Assembly: GCA_020054095.1 (NCBI GenBank)
Contig: JAGVMA010000031.1
Coordinates: 86,956 to 150,955 of the forward strand
Direction: 5' to 3'
DNA: 64,000 nucleotides
DNA from: Bacteroidia bacterium
GTDB taxonomy: Bacteria > Bacteroidota > Bacteroidia > JADZBD01
Made by a program: the position numbers and the translations under genes. Position 1 is the first letter of the stretch, and each line of letters begins with the position of its first letter. Shown piece after piece: positions 17,930 to 28,715 of the stretch. The notes beneath the pieces are model-generated. The model did not search any database. It was not told the DNA's origin and saw only the letters and a program-made list of their open reading frames with translations.

Positions 17930-18973
17930 ATGAATTTTGATAACAAAAAAGTAGTAGTAGTAGGCGGAGCCGGTTTTGTGGGTTCTAACTTGGTAAAGAT
18001 GATTTTAAATTCAAGCGAAACTGTTCATGTAATAGCGATTGACAATTTAATGTCGGCCGAAGCAGGTAATCTGCCCGATCATAAACGACTTACCTTTTAT
18101 GCCGGCTCCATTACCGAAACAAGTATTTTACGTCAGCTTACCGATGATATTGATTATGTTTTTCATTTAGCAACTTATCACGGCAACCAAAGCTCTATTC
18201 ACGATCCATTAGAAGACCACGCTAATAATACTTACACCACGCTACGATTGTTCGATTGGATCAAAGATTTTAAAAACCTAAAAAAAATAGTTTACTCATC
18301 AGCGGGCTGTTCGGTTGCCAAAAAAACTTTTGATGCAGCAGACGAAACCACAGAAGATGACCCGATAGAAATAAAGCAGGACAGCCCTTATTCCATTTCG
18401 AAAATTGTGGGTGAGTTTTATGCCGTATATTATTTTAATCAACACAAATTGCCTACCGTGCGAGCCCGTTTCCAAAATGTATATGGACCGGGAGAAGTGC
18501 TGGGAGCAGGCCGCTGGCGCGGAACTTACGCTACCGTGTGGCGAAACGTAACTCCTACTTTTGTTTACAAGGCTTTAAATAACTTACCCATTCCGCTTGA
18601 AAATAGTGGCGTGGCAACTCGCGATTTTATTTATGTGGATGATATTTGTAAAGGACTAATTGCTTGTGCTCTTAAGGGCGTGGTTGGCGATGTTTACAAC
18701 ATAGCAAGTGGCAAAGAAACTACCATTGCACAGCTTGCCGAAACAATTGTGGAGCTTACCGGAAGCAAATCAAAGATTGAATATTTACCTAAGCGAGCTT
18801 GGGATAATTCAGGAAAACGCTACGGTAGTATCAAAAAATCTAAGGAGGTTTTGGGTTTTGAAGCTAAAGTTGACCACCGCGATGGATTGAAAAAAACAAT
18901 TGAATGGACTAAAGTCAACATCGATCGAATTAACAAGTGCATTGCCAAACACGATGTGTTTCAGAAAAAATAA
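17930..18973 (+). CDS. wbmF: NDP-sugar SDR, WbmF-like
   Basis: 347 aa starting at MNFDNKKVVVVGGAG; an in-frame start at 17885 lies inside the previous gene and is rejected. It has the NAD motif GGAGFVGSNLVKM, a family-specific HLATYHGNQSSIHDPLEDH, active site SPYSISKIVGEFYAVYYF (Tyr154, Lys158) and RARFQNVYGPGEVLGAGRW. These long blocks match my memory of Bordetella WbmF, an SDR of the diacetamido-galacturonamide O-antigen pathway that binds NAD and UDP. It is followed after 20 bp by a strong terminator, so it ends the first transcription unit of the cluster. Confidence 0.85.
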   Translation: MNFDNKKVVVVGGAGFVGSNLVKMILNSSETVHVIAIDNLMSAEAGNLPDHKRLTFYAGSITETSILRQLTDDIDYVFHLATYHGNQSSIHDPLEDHANNTYTTLRLFDWIKDFKNLKKIVYSSAGCSVAKKTFDAADETTEDDPIEIKQDSPYSISKIVGEFYAVYYFNQHKLPTVRARFQNVYGPGEVLGAGRWRGTYATVWRNVTPTFVYKALNNLPIPLENSGVATRDFIYVDDICKGLIACALKGVVGDVYNIASGKETTIAQLAETIVELTGSKSKIEYLPKRAWDNSGKRYGSIKKSKEVLGFEAKVDHRDGLKKTIEWTKVNIDRINKCIAKHDVFQKK

Positions 18974-18993
18974 TTAATCGCGGTTTTATCACT

Positions 18994-19022
18994 AAAGCAC
19001 TCTATATTTAGGGTGCTTTTTT
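18994..19022 (+). terminator. Rho-independent terminator after the wbmF-like gene
   Basis: Stem AAAGCACTCT (18994-19003) pairs with AGGGTGCTTT (19010-19019) over 10 bp with one G-T wobble, loop ATATTT, followed by a T tract to 19022. It ends only 3 bp before the ATG of the third asnB gene. Confidence 0.8.
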
Positions 19023-19025
19023 ATT

Positions 19026-20801
19026 ATGTGTGGAATAGCAGGAATATTAAATTTTAACCAACAGCCCGTAACTCGTGATGAAATAAAACGAATGACGGAT
19101 GTGATAAGTCATCGGGGGCCTGATGGCGAAGGACATTGGATTAATAGTTCGAAAACCATTTCATTAGGTCATCGCAGACTTTCAATCATTGATCTTACTC
19201 ATAACGGACAACAGCCAATGCATTATGCCGATGGTAGATACGCCATCACATTTAATGGCGAAATTTATAATTACATTGAATTAAAAAATGACTTATTAAA
19301 AAACGGATACAGTTTTAAATCCGATTCGGATACAGAAGTATTAATGGCGCTTTATCATCAGCATAAAGAAAACTGTTTACAATTACTGGATGGTATGTTT
19401 TCGTTTGCTATTTGGGATGAAAAAGAGAAAACGCTTTTTTGTGCCCGTGATAGATTTGGCGAAAAACCATTTTACTTTTTTAAGGACAAAAACCGCTTTG
19501 TTTTTGCATCAGAGATAAAGCAGTTTTGGCAAATTGGTATCGAAAAAAAAGTGAACGAATTTCTGCTATATCTACATCTTGGAAATAAAAACACGCTTAC
19601 CAATTTTGCAAATTCAGCAGAAACATTTTTCAGAAATGTTTTCAAATTGGACAAAGCCAATTATTTGATTGTAAAAACTGATGGTTCCTTTACCCAAAAA
19701 AAATATTGGGATATTGACCTAAAACTTAAATCGGACTTGAACTTTAATGAAGCTTGCGAAAAATTAAGAGAATTCTTAAGTGGTTCTGTTAAAAGAAGAT
19801 TAAGGTCGGATGTTGCTGTCGGATCCAGCTTATCAGGAGGATTAGATAGTTCTACAATTGTTTCAATTATCAACGAAATTTATAATGGCACAAGTCAAAA
19901 AACATTTTCTGCAAGATTTAAAAACTTTGAAAAAGACGAAGGCGAGTATATAAACGATATAGTGTCAAATACAAATGCACAAGCGCACTATACCTGGCCG
20001 GATGATGGCACACTGGTAACTGATATTACAAAATTAATTTACCATCAGGATGAACCATTTGGCACAGCAAGTATTTATGCACAGTGGGCGGTAATGAAAT
20101 TAGCGAAAGAACATAAAGTTACTGTTTTGCTTGACGGACAGGGCGCAGATGAAATGCTTGCGGGGTACAAGTATTATTATGCTAATTTTTTTCATGAATT
20201 AATTTGCTCAAACGTAAATGAATATAACAAGCAGAAAAAATCTTACTCAGCGCTGTATGGCGACTTTCCGTTTTCCGGAAACAATTCAAGTTCTATAACT
20301 GAAAATCTTAAAGCTAAACTTAAAAATTTTGTTAGGCCATATTATCGTTCACTCTTTAATGCTTCTAAGCAGGTGAGTAAGTCCACAAAGAGTGTTGAAG
20401 TATTTAATCCCGACTTCATTAGCCAATTTAATTTATCTGCACAATCACAACCTCAGTTTCAAACATTAAATGAAATTTTATACTGGAGCACAGCTAAACA
20501 TGGTTTAGAAGATTTGTTACGTTTTGCCGATAGAAACTCAATGGCACACTCGCGCGAAGTGAGGTTGCCATTTTTAAATCATCATCTTGTAGAATTTATT
20601 TTCTCACTACCCGCTACTTACAAAATAAATGACGGCTGGACTAAATATATTTTGAGACAATCGTTTGAAGGCAAATTGCCTTCGTCAATTGCATGGCGTA
20701 AAGACAAAATTGGATATGAGCCGCCACAAGGAAAATGGATGGAGAATATAATTATAAGAGAGATGATAGATGATTCCGTTTCTGTTTTAAAAAAAAAATA
20801 A
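19026..20801 (+). CDS. AsnB-type glutamine amidotransferase 3
   Basis: 591 aa, shorter than copies 1 and 2. Cys2 in MCGIAGILN fixes the start, since the nucleophile must be residue 2. SHRGPDG, HRRLSIIDL and FNGEIYN are intact, and the ATP loop is the classical SGGLDSS (about 270-276) with GQGADEMLAGY. It belongs with copy 4 in length and motif type rather than with copies 1 and 2. A terminator ends 3 bp before the ATG and another lies 13 bp after the stop, so its expression must depend on read-through or on a promoter I cannot see. It amidates Asp or a glycan carboxylate. Confidence 0.88.
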   Translation: MCGIAGILNFNQQPVTRDEIKRMTDVISHRGPDGEGHWINSSKTISLGHRRLSIIDLTHNGQQPMHYADGRYAITFNGEIYNYIELKNDLLKNGYSFKSDSDTEVLMALYHQHKENCLQLLDGMFSFAIWDEKEKTLFCARDRFGEKPFYFFKDKNRFVFASEIKQFWQIGIEKKVNEFLLYLHLGNKNTLTNFANSAETFFRNVFKLDKANYLIVKTDGSFTQKKYWDIDLKLKSDLNFNEACEKLREFLSGSVKRRLRSDVAVGSSLSGGLDSSTIVSIINEIYNGTSQKTFSARFKNFEKDEGEYINDIVSNTNAQAHYTWPDDGTLVTDITKLIYHQDEPFGTASIYAQWAVMKLAKEHKVTVLLDGQGADEMLAGYKYYYANFFHELICSNVNEYNKQKKSYSALYGDFPFSGNNSSSITENLKAKLKNFVRPYYRSLFNASKQVSKSTKSVEVFNPDFISQFNLSAQSQPQFQTLNEILYWSTAKHGLEDLLRFADRNSMAHSREVRLPFLNHHLVEFIFSLPATYKINDGWTKYILRQSFEGKLPSSIAWRKDKIGYEPPQGKWMENIIIREMIDDSVSVLKKK

Positions 20802-20814
20802 AATTATTAATACT

Positions 20815-20852
20815 AATGCTACTGTAAGCGAGAGCGATAAGTGGCATTTTTT
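20815..20852 (+). terminator. Probable terminator after the third asnB gene
   Basis: AATGCTAC (20815-20822) pairs with GTGGCATT (20841-20848) with one G-T wobble; the 18-nt loop contains a small GC-GAGA-GC hairpin; a run of six T follows (20847-20852). The next gene starts 27 bp later. Confidence 0.6.
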
Positions 20853-20879
20853 GGTTGCAGCACAATCGTTATATAAATA

Positions 20880-21989
20880 ATGAAAATTACCTTCTTACTC
20901 GAAAATTACAATTGGTTTTACTCTCGCTTTTTCGAGTCGGATGAGGAAATTCATACAAAGTTGTACAACGACCAAATAGCCGAGTTAATTGCTATGCGCT
21001 ATTACCAATCAGATAGCTTGGGTAACGAACTTAATAAAATTGGTTATTCTGCTCAGTATCTTATTCCCGAATGCATGCCGCTGCAAATTAATTGGGCGAA
21101 AGAGTACAATAAGAAACTGTATAAAAAATGGACTTACGGAAAAGTGTTGCGAAGCGTAAAAAGCAGATTGCATATCGGCAATCCTTTAAATAATTTTATG
21201 CAGCAAATTTTATTGGCACAATTGCGCGAATCAAAACCCGATATTGTTTTTTGCTACTCAGGAGTATGGCTCGATGATGAAACAGTAACAAAGATTAAAG
21301 AAATGGGATGCATACTTGTTTTGCAGTGGTCGTGTCCTATTATGGATAAATGGAAAAATTTCTCATTCAATAAATTTGATTTTATACTTTCTTCCTCTCA
21401 AAATTTGGTTGGCCACTTTAAGAGCATAGGCTGTGAATCGTTTTTTTTTCAGCAAGCATTTGACGCTCGGGATAAAATAAAAACACAGCCAACACGAAAC
21501 GTAATATTTGCAGGAAGTTTAACTAATGAACATCATCGCCTGCGAATAGAATTAATTGAAAAAATTTGTTCTCGATTTTCTGTTGATGTCTTTACACAGG
21601 TGAAACCAACAATGCCTAATACAGCAAAATGCTGGAAGGGTGGAATTGCCGGGCAACAAATGCTTAACACTTATGGTAATTATAAAATTGCGTTGCATAT
21701 TCCTGGTGATGAATTTGAAGATGATGCCGGTGCAAAAAGATTATTTGAAGTTACCGGTGTGGGCTCATTACTGTTAACATACAATCAAAAAAATATTTCT
21801 GATATTTTTAATCTGAGCCAAATAATTACTTTTACAGATGCCGATGATTGTGTAGCAAAAATAAAGCACTTGATAACAAATGAAGATGAACGAGCTGCTA
21901 TTGCAAAAAACGGAAACGATATTACTTTAACTAATCACACATTTGCAAGCAGAGCAGAGCAGTTTAACCAACTACTAAATTCAATTTAA
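20880..21989 (+). CDS. CgeB-like glycosyltransferase
   Basis: 369 aa. The C-terminal half has AGSLTNEHHRLRIELIEKI, then ALHIPGDEFEDDAGAKRLFE followed by VTGVGSLLLT, the layout of CgeB/Glyco_trans_1_2 GT-B proteins, where the conserved block is R.FEa.g.G..lLt. The N-terminal half resembles the CgeB acceptor domain (DIVFCYSGVWLDDETV). It probably adds a sugar to the glycan made by this cluster. It lies 3 bp before the fourth asnB gene. Specificity is unknown. Confidence 0.7.
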   Translation: MKITFLLENYNWFYSRFFESDEEIHTKLYNDQIAELIAMRYYQSDSLGNELNKIGYSAQYLIPECMPLQINWAKEYNKKLYKKWTYGKVLRSVKSRLHIGNPLNNFMQQILLAQLRESKPDIVFCYSGVWLDDETVTKIKEMGCILVLQWSCPIMDKWKNFSFNKFDFILSSSQNLVGHFKSIGCESFFFQQAFDARDKIKTQPTRNVIFAGSLTNEHHRLRIELIEKICSRFSVDVFTQVKPTMPNTAKCWKGGIAGQQMLNTYGNYKIALHIPGDEFEDDAGAKRLFEVTGVGSLLLTYNQKNISDIFNLSQIITFTDADDCVAKIKHLITNEDERAAIAKNGNDITLTNHTFASRAEQFNQLLNSI

Positions 21990-21992
21990 AAC

Positions 21993-23768
21993 ATGTGTGG
22001 TATTGCAGGCATAGCACATTGGGGTAAACGAAACAATTTGTCAGATATAGAACAAATGAGTGCTGCTATTGCTCATCGTGGTCCTGATGGAAAAGGTATT
22101 TTGCATTTGCCCGAAATTTCTTTGGCGCATCGTAGATTATCCATTATTGATTTGTCGAATAACGCATCTCAGCCAATGCAAAATAAATCGGGCAGGTTTG
22201 TTGCAATTTTTAATGGCGAAATCTATAACTATACCGAAATAAAAAACGAACTCAAAAAAAAGGGCTATGCTTTTAAAAATAATTCGGATACTGAGGTTGT
22301 GCTCAATGCTTATGAAGAATGGGGCACTGAATGTTTAAAAAAATTTAATGGCATGTTCGCCATAACAATTTGGGACACACAAAAAAAACAATTGTTTATA
22401 GCACGCGACAGATTTGGTAAAAAGCCGCTGTATTATTATTTTAGTTCTGATAAACAAATTTCTTTCGCATCAGAATTAACTGCGCTAATTAAAGACAAAA
22501 CCATAGAAAGAAAACCATCTATTGAGGCACTTAACTGTTATCTTGCCTTGGGTTATATTTTAGCTCCGCTTTCTTTTTACGAAAACGTATTTAAGCTTGA
22601 AGCAGCAACCTACCTCTTAATTTCTGATAACGGAAGCAAGATTGAGAAAAAACAATACTGGAATTACGCAGACTATTTTTCAATCAAAACAGCTGATACC
22701 GAAAAACAAGCAACTGAAAAAATTATTTATTTACTTGAGGATGCAGTTAAACTTAGAATGATTAGCGATGTTCCGGTGGGTGCGTTTCTTAGTGGCGGAG
22801 TAGATTCTTCTGCCGTGGTGTCTCTTATGAAAAAAAATCAAAAAGGCGATTTACACACATTTAGTATTGGCTTTGCCGAAAAAACTTATAATGAATTGGC
22901 TGCTGCTGATGCGATGGCTAAAGCTTTAAATACACATCATCATGGTGAAGTTATTAGTGGCAACCCTAATCAATTAATTGCAGATGCTATTGCAGCATTT
23001 GACGAACCATTTGCCGACAATTCATTAATTCCAATGCTTTATGTTTCGCAACTTGCTAAAAAGCATGTTACTGTTGCGCTTTCGGGCGATGGAGCTGATG
23101 AACTTTTTGCCGGCTACATTACATATAAAGCGGGTAAATATTATTATCAATCACAATTAATTCCGCACTTCATTAGGAAAATAGTTTTACAATCACTTCA
23201 AAAAAACGAAACACATTCTAATCAAAAAATAAATTTTAAGTATAAGCTAAAACAATTTTTACACGGTTCGCTTCAAGATGCCGAAACTGCACATTATTCT
23301 TGGCGCCTGTTTTTTCACCCCGAAGAGCGTGTGAAAATTTTAGGCGAACATCACCGACAATTAATTTATGATACCGACCCGTGCTTAACATTCAAAAAGC
23401 ATTTCGCAAGAGTTCCGCACTTACATTGGCTTGATAAAAATTTATATGTTGATGCGATGACTTGGCTAACCGATGATATTTTGGTAAAAGTTGACAGAAC
23501 AAGTATGCGTTCTGGTCTTGAAGCTCGCGCTCCTTTCTTAGATTATCGCTTAGCAGAATATGTAGCATCACTGCCTCCTAATTATAAATTGCGTGGTGGG
23601 CAAACAAAATATATTCTGAAAAAAGCATTGCAAAAAATCTTGCCACACGAAACATTGTATAAGAAGAAAAGTGGATTTAATGCCCCTGTGGGCAAGTGGT
23701 TGGGAGTAAACTACGGAGATGAATTCAGAAGTTTTAATAAATTTGTGTTTGATTCAAAAAACAAATAA
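21993..23768 (+). CDS. AsnB-type glutamine amidotransferase 4
   Basis: 591 aa. Cys2 in MCGIAGIAHWG, AHRGPDG, HRRLSIIDLS, FNGEIYNYTE and RDRFGKKPLYYY are all intact, and the ATP loop is SGGVDSS (about 267-273) followed by SGDGADELFAGY. This is the closest of the four to exosortase/polysaccharide-type XrtA-associated and ordinary AsnB proteins, and could be the true asparagine synthetase if one of the four is. It sits 3 bp after the CgeB-like gene and its stop TAA overlaps the methyltransferase ATG by one base. Confidence 0.9.
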   Translation: MCGIAGIAHWGKRNNLSDIEQMSAAIAHRGPDGKGILHLPEISLAHRRLSIIDLSNNASQPMQNKSGRFVAIFNGEIYNYTEIKNELKKKGYAFKNNSDTEVVLNAYEEWGTECLKKFNGMFAITIWDTQKKQLFIARDRFGKKPLYYYFSSDKQISFASELTALIKDKTIERKPSIEALNCYLALGYILAPLSFYENVFKLEAATYLLISDNGSKIEKKQYWNYADYFSIKTADTEKQATEKIIYLLEDAVKLRMISDVPVGAFLSGGVDSSAVVSLMKKNQKGDLHTFSIGFAEKTYNELAAADAMAKALNTHHHGEVISGNPNQLIADAIAAFDEPFADNSLIPMLYVSQLAKKHVTVALSGDGADELFAGYITYKAGKYYYQSQLIPHFIRKIVLQSLQKNETHSNQKINFKYKLKQFLHGSLQDAETAHYSWRLFFHPEERVKILGEHHRQLIYDTDPCLTFKKHFARVPHLHWLDKNLYVDAMTWLTDDILVKVDRTSMRSGLEARAPFLDYRLAEYVASLPPNYKLRGGQTKYILKKALQKILPHETLYKKKSGFNAPVGKWLGVNYGDEFRSFNKFVFDSKNK

Positions 23769-24541
23769 TGGGACAGAAAAAACAAAGTGAATGGCATGAG
23801 CAGTGGAGTATGCTGCAAGATGATGAGTTGTTCCTTTTTAAAGATTGGATTCACCCCGTTACGTTAGATGATTTTAAAAATAAAGAAGTATTAGAGTGCG
23901 GATGCGGTGGTGGCCAGCACACTTCTTATGTTGCTCCGCAAGCTAAACATCACACAGCTGTTGATTTAAACACTCCAGATTTAGCTCAGAAGCGAAACGC
24001 ACAATTTTCAAACATCACATATATTGAAGCCGACATTGCGAAAATGGATTTACAAAAACAATTTGATTTTGTTTTTTCAGTAGGCGTGGTGCATCACACC
24101 GATTCGCCCGATGCTACCTTCGAGAATATGAAGAAACATACTAAACAAGGCGGAAAAACAATTGTTTGGGTTTATTCTAAAGAGGGAAATTGGATGGTTG
24201 AAAAATTAGTTGAACCTATTCGCAAAAGTATTTTGGTGAAAATGTCGCGCAAAGGATTGCTTAATCTATCGAGAATAGTAACAGCATTAATGTACCTTCC
24301 CATTTATACTATTTATCTTTTGCCATTAAAGTTTTTGCCGTTTTATGAATATTTTCAGAATTTCAGAAAACTTTCTTTTTACCGAAATGTGCTTAATGTT
24401 TTTGACAAGTTAAATGCGCCACAAGTAGATTTTATTAGTCGCGCCCGTATTGAAAAGTGGTTTAATACAAATGATTATACTGATATTCACATAAGCGCTT
24501 ACAAGGCAGTTAGTTGGCGTGGCAGTGCTGTAAAAAAATAA
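23768..24541 (+). CDS. Class I SAM-dependent methyltransferase
   Basis: 257 aa. Motif I is VLECGCGGGQHTSYVAP (about residues 41-57), then an acidic residue in HHTAVDLN (motif II), YIEADIAKM and FDFVFSVGVVHHTDSPD (post-I/motif IV), as in UbiE/Methyltransf_11 enzymes. The C-terminal half has two hydrophobic stretches (YLPIYTIYLLPLKFLPF) that may touch the membrane. As the last gene of the glycan operon it probably methylates a sugar or the glycan end; small-molecule targets cannot be excluded. Confidence 0.85.
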   Translation: MGQKKQSEWHEQWSMLQDDELFLFKDWIHPVTLDDFKNKEVLECGCGGGQHTSYVAPQAKHHTAVDLNTPDLAQKRNAQFSNITYIEADIAKMDLQKQFDFVFSVGVVHHTDSPDATFENMKKHTKQGGKTIVWVYSKEGNWMVEKLVEPIRKSILVKMSRKGLLNLSRIVTALMYLPIYTIYLLPLKFLPFYEYFQNFRKLSFYRNVLNVFDKLNAPQVDFISRARIEKWFNTNDYTDIHISAYKAVSWRGSAVKK

Positions 24542-24544
24542 TGA

Positions 24545-26580
<2,036 letters not shown>

Positions 26581-26581
<1 letters not shown>

Positions 26582-26778
26582 TGTATAGTCTTGATAAAAC
26601 AAAGTTTAAATCATATAACGCTGAAGAGCAACGGCCGAATTATTTTAAAACATATAGTTGGACAGATAGGTTAAGAGTATCAATCTATCTAAATTCTATC
26701 GCATATAGATTAGTTGGAGTGGAAAATATAAAAATGAACAAAACTGTTTTTAAAGCAACTAGAGAAAACAATGGGTAA
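26581..26778 (+). CDS. Small protein of a two-gene nucleotidyltransferase module
   Basis: 65 aa, charged (MYSLDKTKFKSYN start), no membrane segment. The ATG shares one base with the ligA stop, and its 3' end overlaps the next gene by 8 bp, implying coupled translation. I recall similar small proteins (an LDKT.FK start and a DRT/NKTVF-like end) preceding nucleotidyltransferases in other Bacteroidota, which suggests an antitoxin-like or partner role, but no domain is recognised. Confidence 0.6.
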
Positions 26779-27226
26779 TATCTTTTATGATGATTTTAGA
26801 GATTTTATTTCAGCGTTAAATGATAATAACGTAGAGTATGTTTTGGTTGGCGGATATTCAGTAATTATTCATGGTTATGCTCGCACAACAGGTGATATGG
26901 ATATTTTGGTTAATAGAAACAAACAAAATTATCAGAAATTAACAAAAGCATTTAATCAGTTTAATATGCCAGTGTTTGATATGACAGAACATAATTTTTT
27001 AAATCATCCTACTTGGAATGTTTTTTCTTTTGGTAGCCCACCTGTTTGCATTGATATTTTAGTAGAAATTAAAGGTGTAGATTTCGATACAGTTTTCAAC
27101 AATTCAATTGTTTTCAACGATAATGATGTATCAATAAGAGTGATACATTTGAACCAGCTTATAGATGCTAAAAAAGCGACTAACAGACCTAAGGATATTG
27201 ACGATATTAATAATCTGATTAAATGA
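26771..27226 (+). CDS. Minimal nucleotidyltransferase (AbiEii/MNT-like)
   Basis: 151 aa. It has VLVGGYSVIIHGYARTTGDMDILV, the pol-beta nucleotidyltransferase signature GG/S followed by D-x-D (DMD), then a C-terminal VIHLNQLIDAKKATNRPKDIDD helix as in DUF6036/AbiEii-type proteins. Some members of these families act as toxins or antitoxins by NMP transfer. The partner 65-aa gene overlaps it by 8 bp. The pair separates ligA from the DUF6913-like gene. No HEPN domain is present. Function as a toxin-antitoxin pair is inference. Confidence 0.75.
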   Translation: MGNIFYDDFRDFISALNDNNVEYVLVGGYSVIIHGYARTTGDMDILVNRNKQNYQKLTKAFNQFNMPVFDMTEHNFLNHPTWNVFSFGSPPVCIDILVEIKGVDFDTVFNNSIVFNDNDVSIRVIHLNQLIDAKKATNRPKDIDDINNLIK

Positions 27227-27777
27227 GCATCAAAACGCAAATAGGAGAGCTGTTCGGCCGCAGAAAAATGAAAGCCGAGAGCGATGCGCTAAAGCGTAAG
27301 CCACAAGTATTTAATCTGGCCGATGCAAAATCTATTGCTCTTATTTTTGATGCAAGCGACAAAGATGAGTTTGAATTAATAAAAAAATATGTTTTGTACT
27401 TACGCGAGTACAAAAAAGCAGTGAAAGCTATTGGTTATTTCAGCCAAAAAGAAATACCCGAGCTTACCTATTCAAAAATGGATTACGATTTTTTTAATTC
27501 TAAAGAACTTACCTGGTATCAGCGCCCGCAAAATAAATACGTTGAAAATTTTATTCAGGAAAAATACGATGTGCTGATTGATTTGAATATTCACAACCGA
27601 TTTCCATTAAAGTACATTGCCGCAATTTCAAATGCTGCATTTAAAGTAGGGAAGTACGATACCGATGAGCAGTGGATGTATGACATGATGATACAGCATG
27701 ATACAAAACAAGGACTTAAATTTCTTCTTCGCCAAGTGGATACTTATTTACAAATGGTGAATAAGCGCGAAGAATAG
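27223..27777 (+). CDS. DUF6913-like conserved Bacteroidota protein
   Basis: 184 aa, soluble, rich in basic residues, with the block YDVLIDLNIHNRFPLKYIAA near the C-terminus. It overlaps the nucleotidyltransferase by 4 bp. I recall it as the conserved hypothetical often found between ligA and dapA in Bacteroidota (DUF6913). Function unknown. Confidence 0.65.
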   Translation: MSIKTQIGELFGRRKMKAESDALKRKPQVFNLADAKSIALIFDASDKDEFELIKKYVLYLREYKKAVKAIGYFSQKEIPELTYSKMDYDFFNSKELTWYQRPQNKYVENFIQEKYDVLIDLNIHNRFPLKYIAAISNAAFKVGKYDTDEQWMYDMMIQHDTKQGLKFLLRQVDTYLQMVNKREE

Positions 27778-27800
27778 TTCGCTGTTTTTTTAAAATAGTT

Positions 27801-27808
27801 TATATTCG
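27801..27808 (+). promoter_or_regulatory. -7 element for dapA
   Basis: TATATTCG, one mismatch to TAnnTTTG, 19 bp before the dapA ATG, with a T-rich stretch around -33. Confidence 0.4.
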
Positions 27809-27827
27809 CATCCCAATTTATTTCCCC

Positions 27828-28715
27828 ATGGCATTCAATAAAAATAAACTAAAAGGTACAGGCGTTGCTATTGTAACACCCTTCCACAAAGATGGTAGTA
27901 TTGATTTCCGTTCGCTCGGAAAAGTGGTTGAGCATATTATTAAGGGTGGTTGCGAATATATTGTTGCGCTTGGCACTACCGGAGAAACACCTACACTAAC
28001 GAAAGATGAAAAAACCGCAGTTCTTAGTTTTATTGTTCAAACTGTGGATGAGCGTGCGCCTGTAATTGCGGGAGTAGGAGGGAATAATACGCAAGAAGTG
28101 GTTAACTGTTTAAAGGGTTACGATTTTGATGGTGTTACAGCCATTCTATCTGTATCGCCTTATTATAATAAACCAAATCAGCGTGGTATTTATCAGCATT
28201 ACAAAGCTATATCTGAAGCATCGCCACTTCCAATAATACTTTACAATGTTCCGGGCCGAACTAATTCTAATATCAGTGCCGATACAACATTAAAATTAGC
28301 TTCCGATTTTAAAAATATTGTTGCAATAAAAGAAGCATCGGGCAATATGGAGCAAATCATGAAAATTATAAAACACAAGCCAAAAGATTTCTTAGTTATT
28401 TCGGGCGATGATATGCTTACGTTACCGATTATAGCTTGCGGTGGCGATGGAGTAATATCGGTAGTTGCAAATGCTTTCCCTAAAGATTTTTCGGAAATGG
28501 TGCGCCAAGCTATTGCAGGTCATATTGGAACCGCTCAAAAATTACACTATAAACTTACTGATATTACCGAACAGCTATTTGCCGATGGAAATCCGGCCGG
28601 AGTAAAAGCATTTTTAGAATTGATGAAAATTTGTAACGCTAATGTTCGCCTGCCATTGGTTAAAGTAAACAGCAAAGTACAAAAGCGTATTATTGAATTG
28701 TTTTCTGATTATTAA
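27828..28715 (+). CDS. dapA: 4-hydroxy-tetrahydrodipicolinate synthase
   Basis: 295 aa, typical length. KGTGVAIVTPFHKDGSIDF start, GTTGETPTL substrate loop, SPYYNKPNQRGIYQHY with the catalytic Tyr, and NIVAIKEASGN with the Schiff-base Lys. It condenses pyruvate with aspartate semialdehyde at the entry to lysine and diaminopimelate synthesis. dapB lies 33 kb away at the other end of the window. Its last 4 bp (TTAA) are shared with the convergent ribH stop. Confidence 0.96.
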   Translation: MAFNKNKLKGTGVAIVTPFHKDGSIDFRSLGKVVEHIIKGGCEYIVALGTTGETPTLTKDEKTAVLSFIVQTVDERAPVIAGVGGNNTQEVVNCLKGYDFDGVTAILSVSPYYNKPNQRGIYQHYKAISEASPLPIILYNVPGRTNSNISADTTLKLASDFKNIVAIKEASGNMEQIMKIIKHKPKDFLVISGDDMLTLPIIACGGDGVISVVANAFPKDFSEMVRQAIAGHIGTAQKLHYKLTDITEQLFADGNPAGVKAFLELMKICNANVRLPLVKVNSKVQKRIIELFSDY

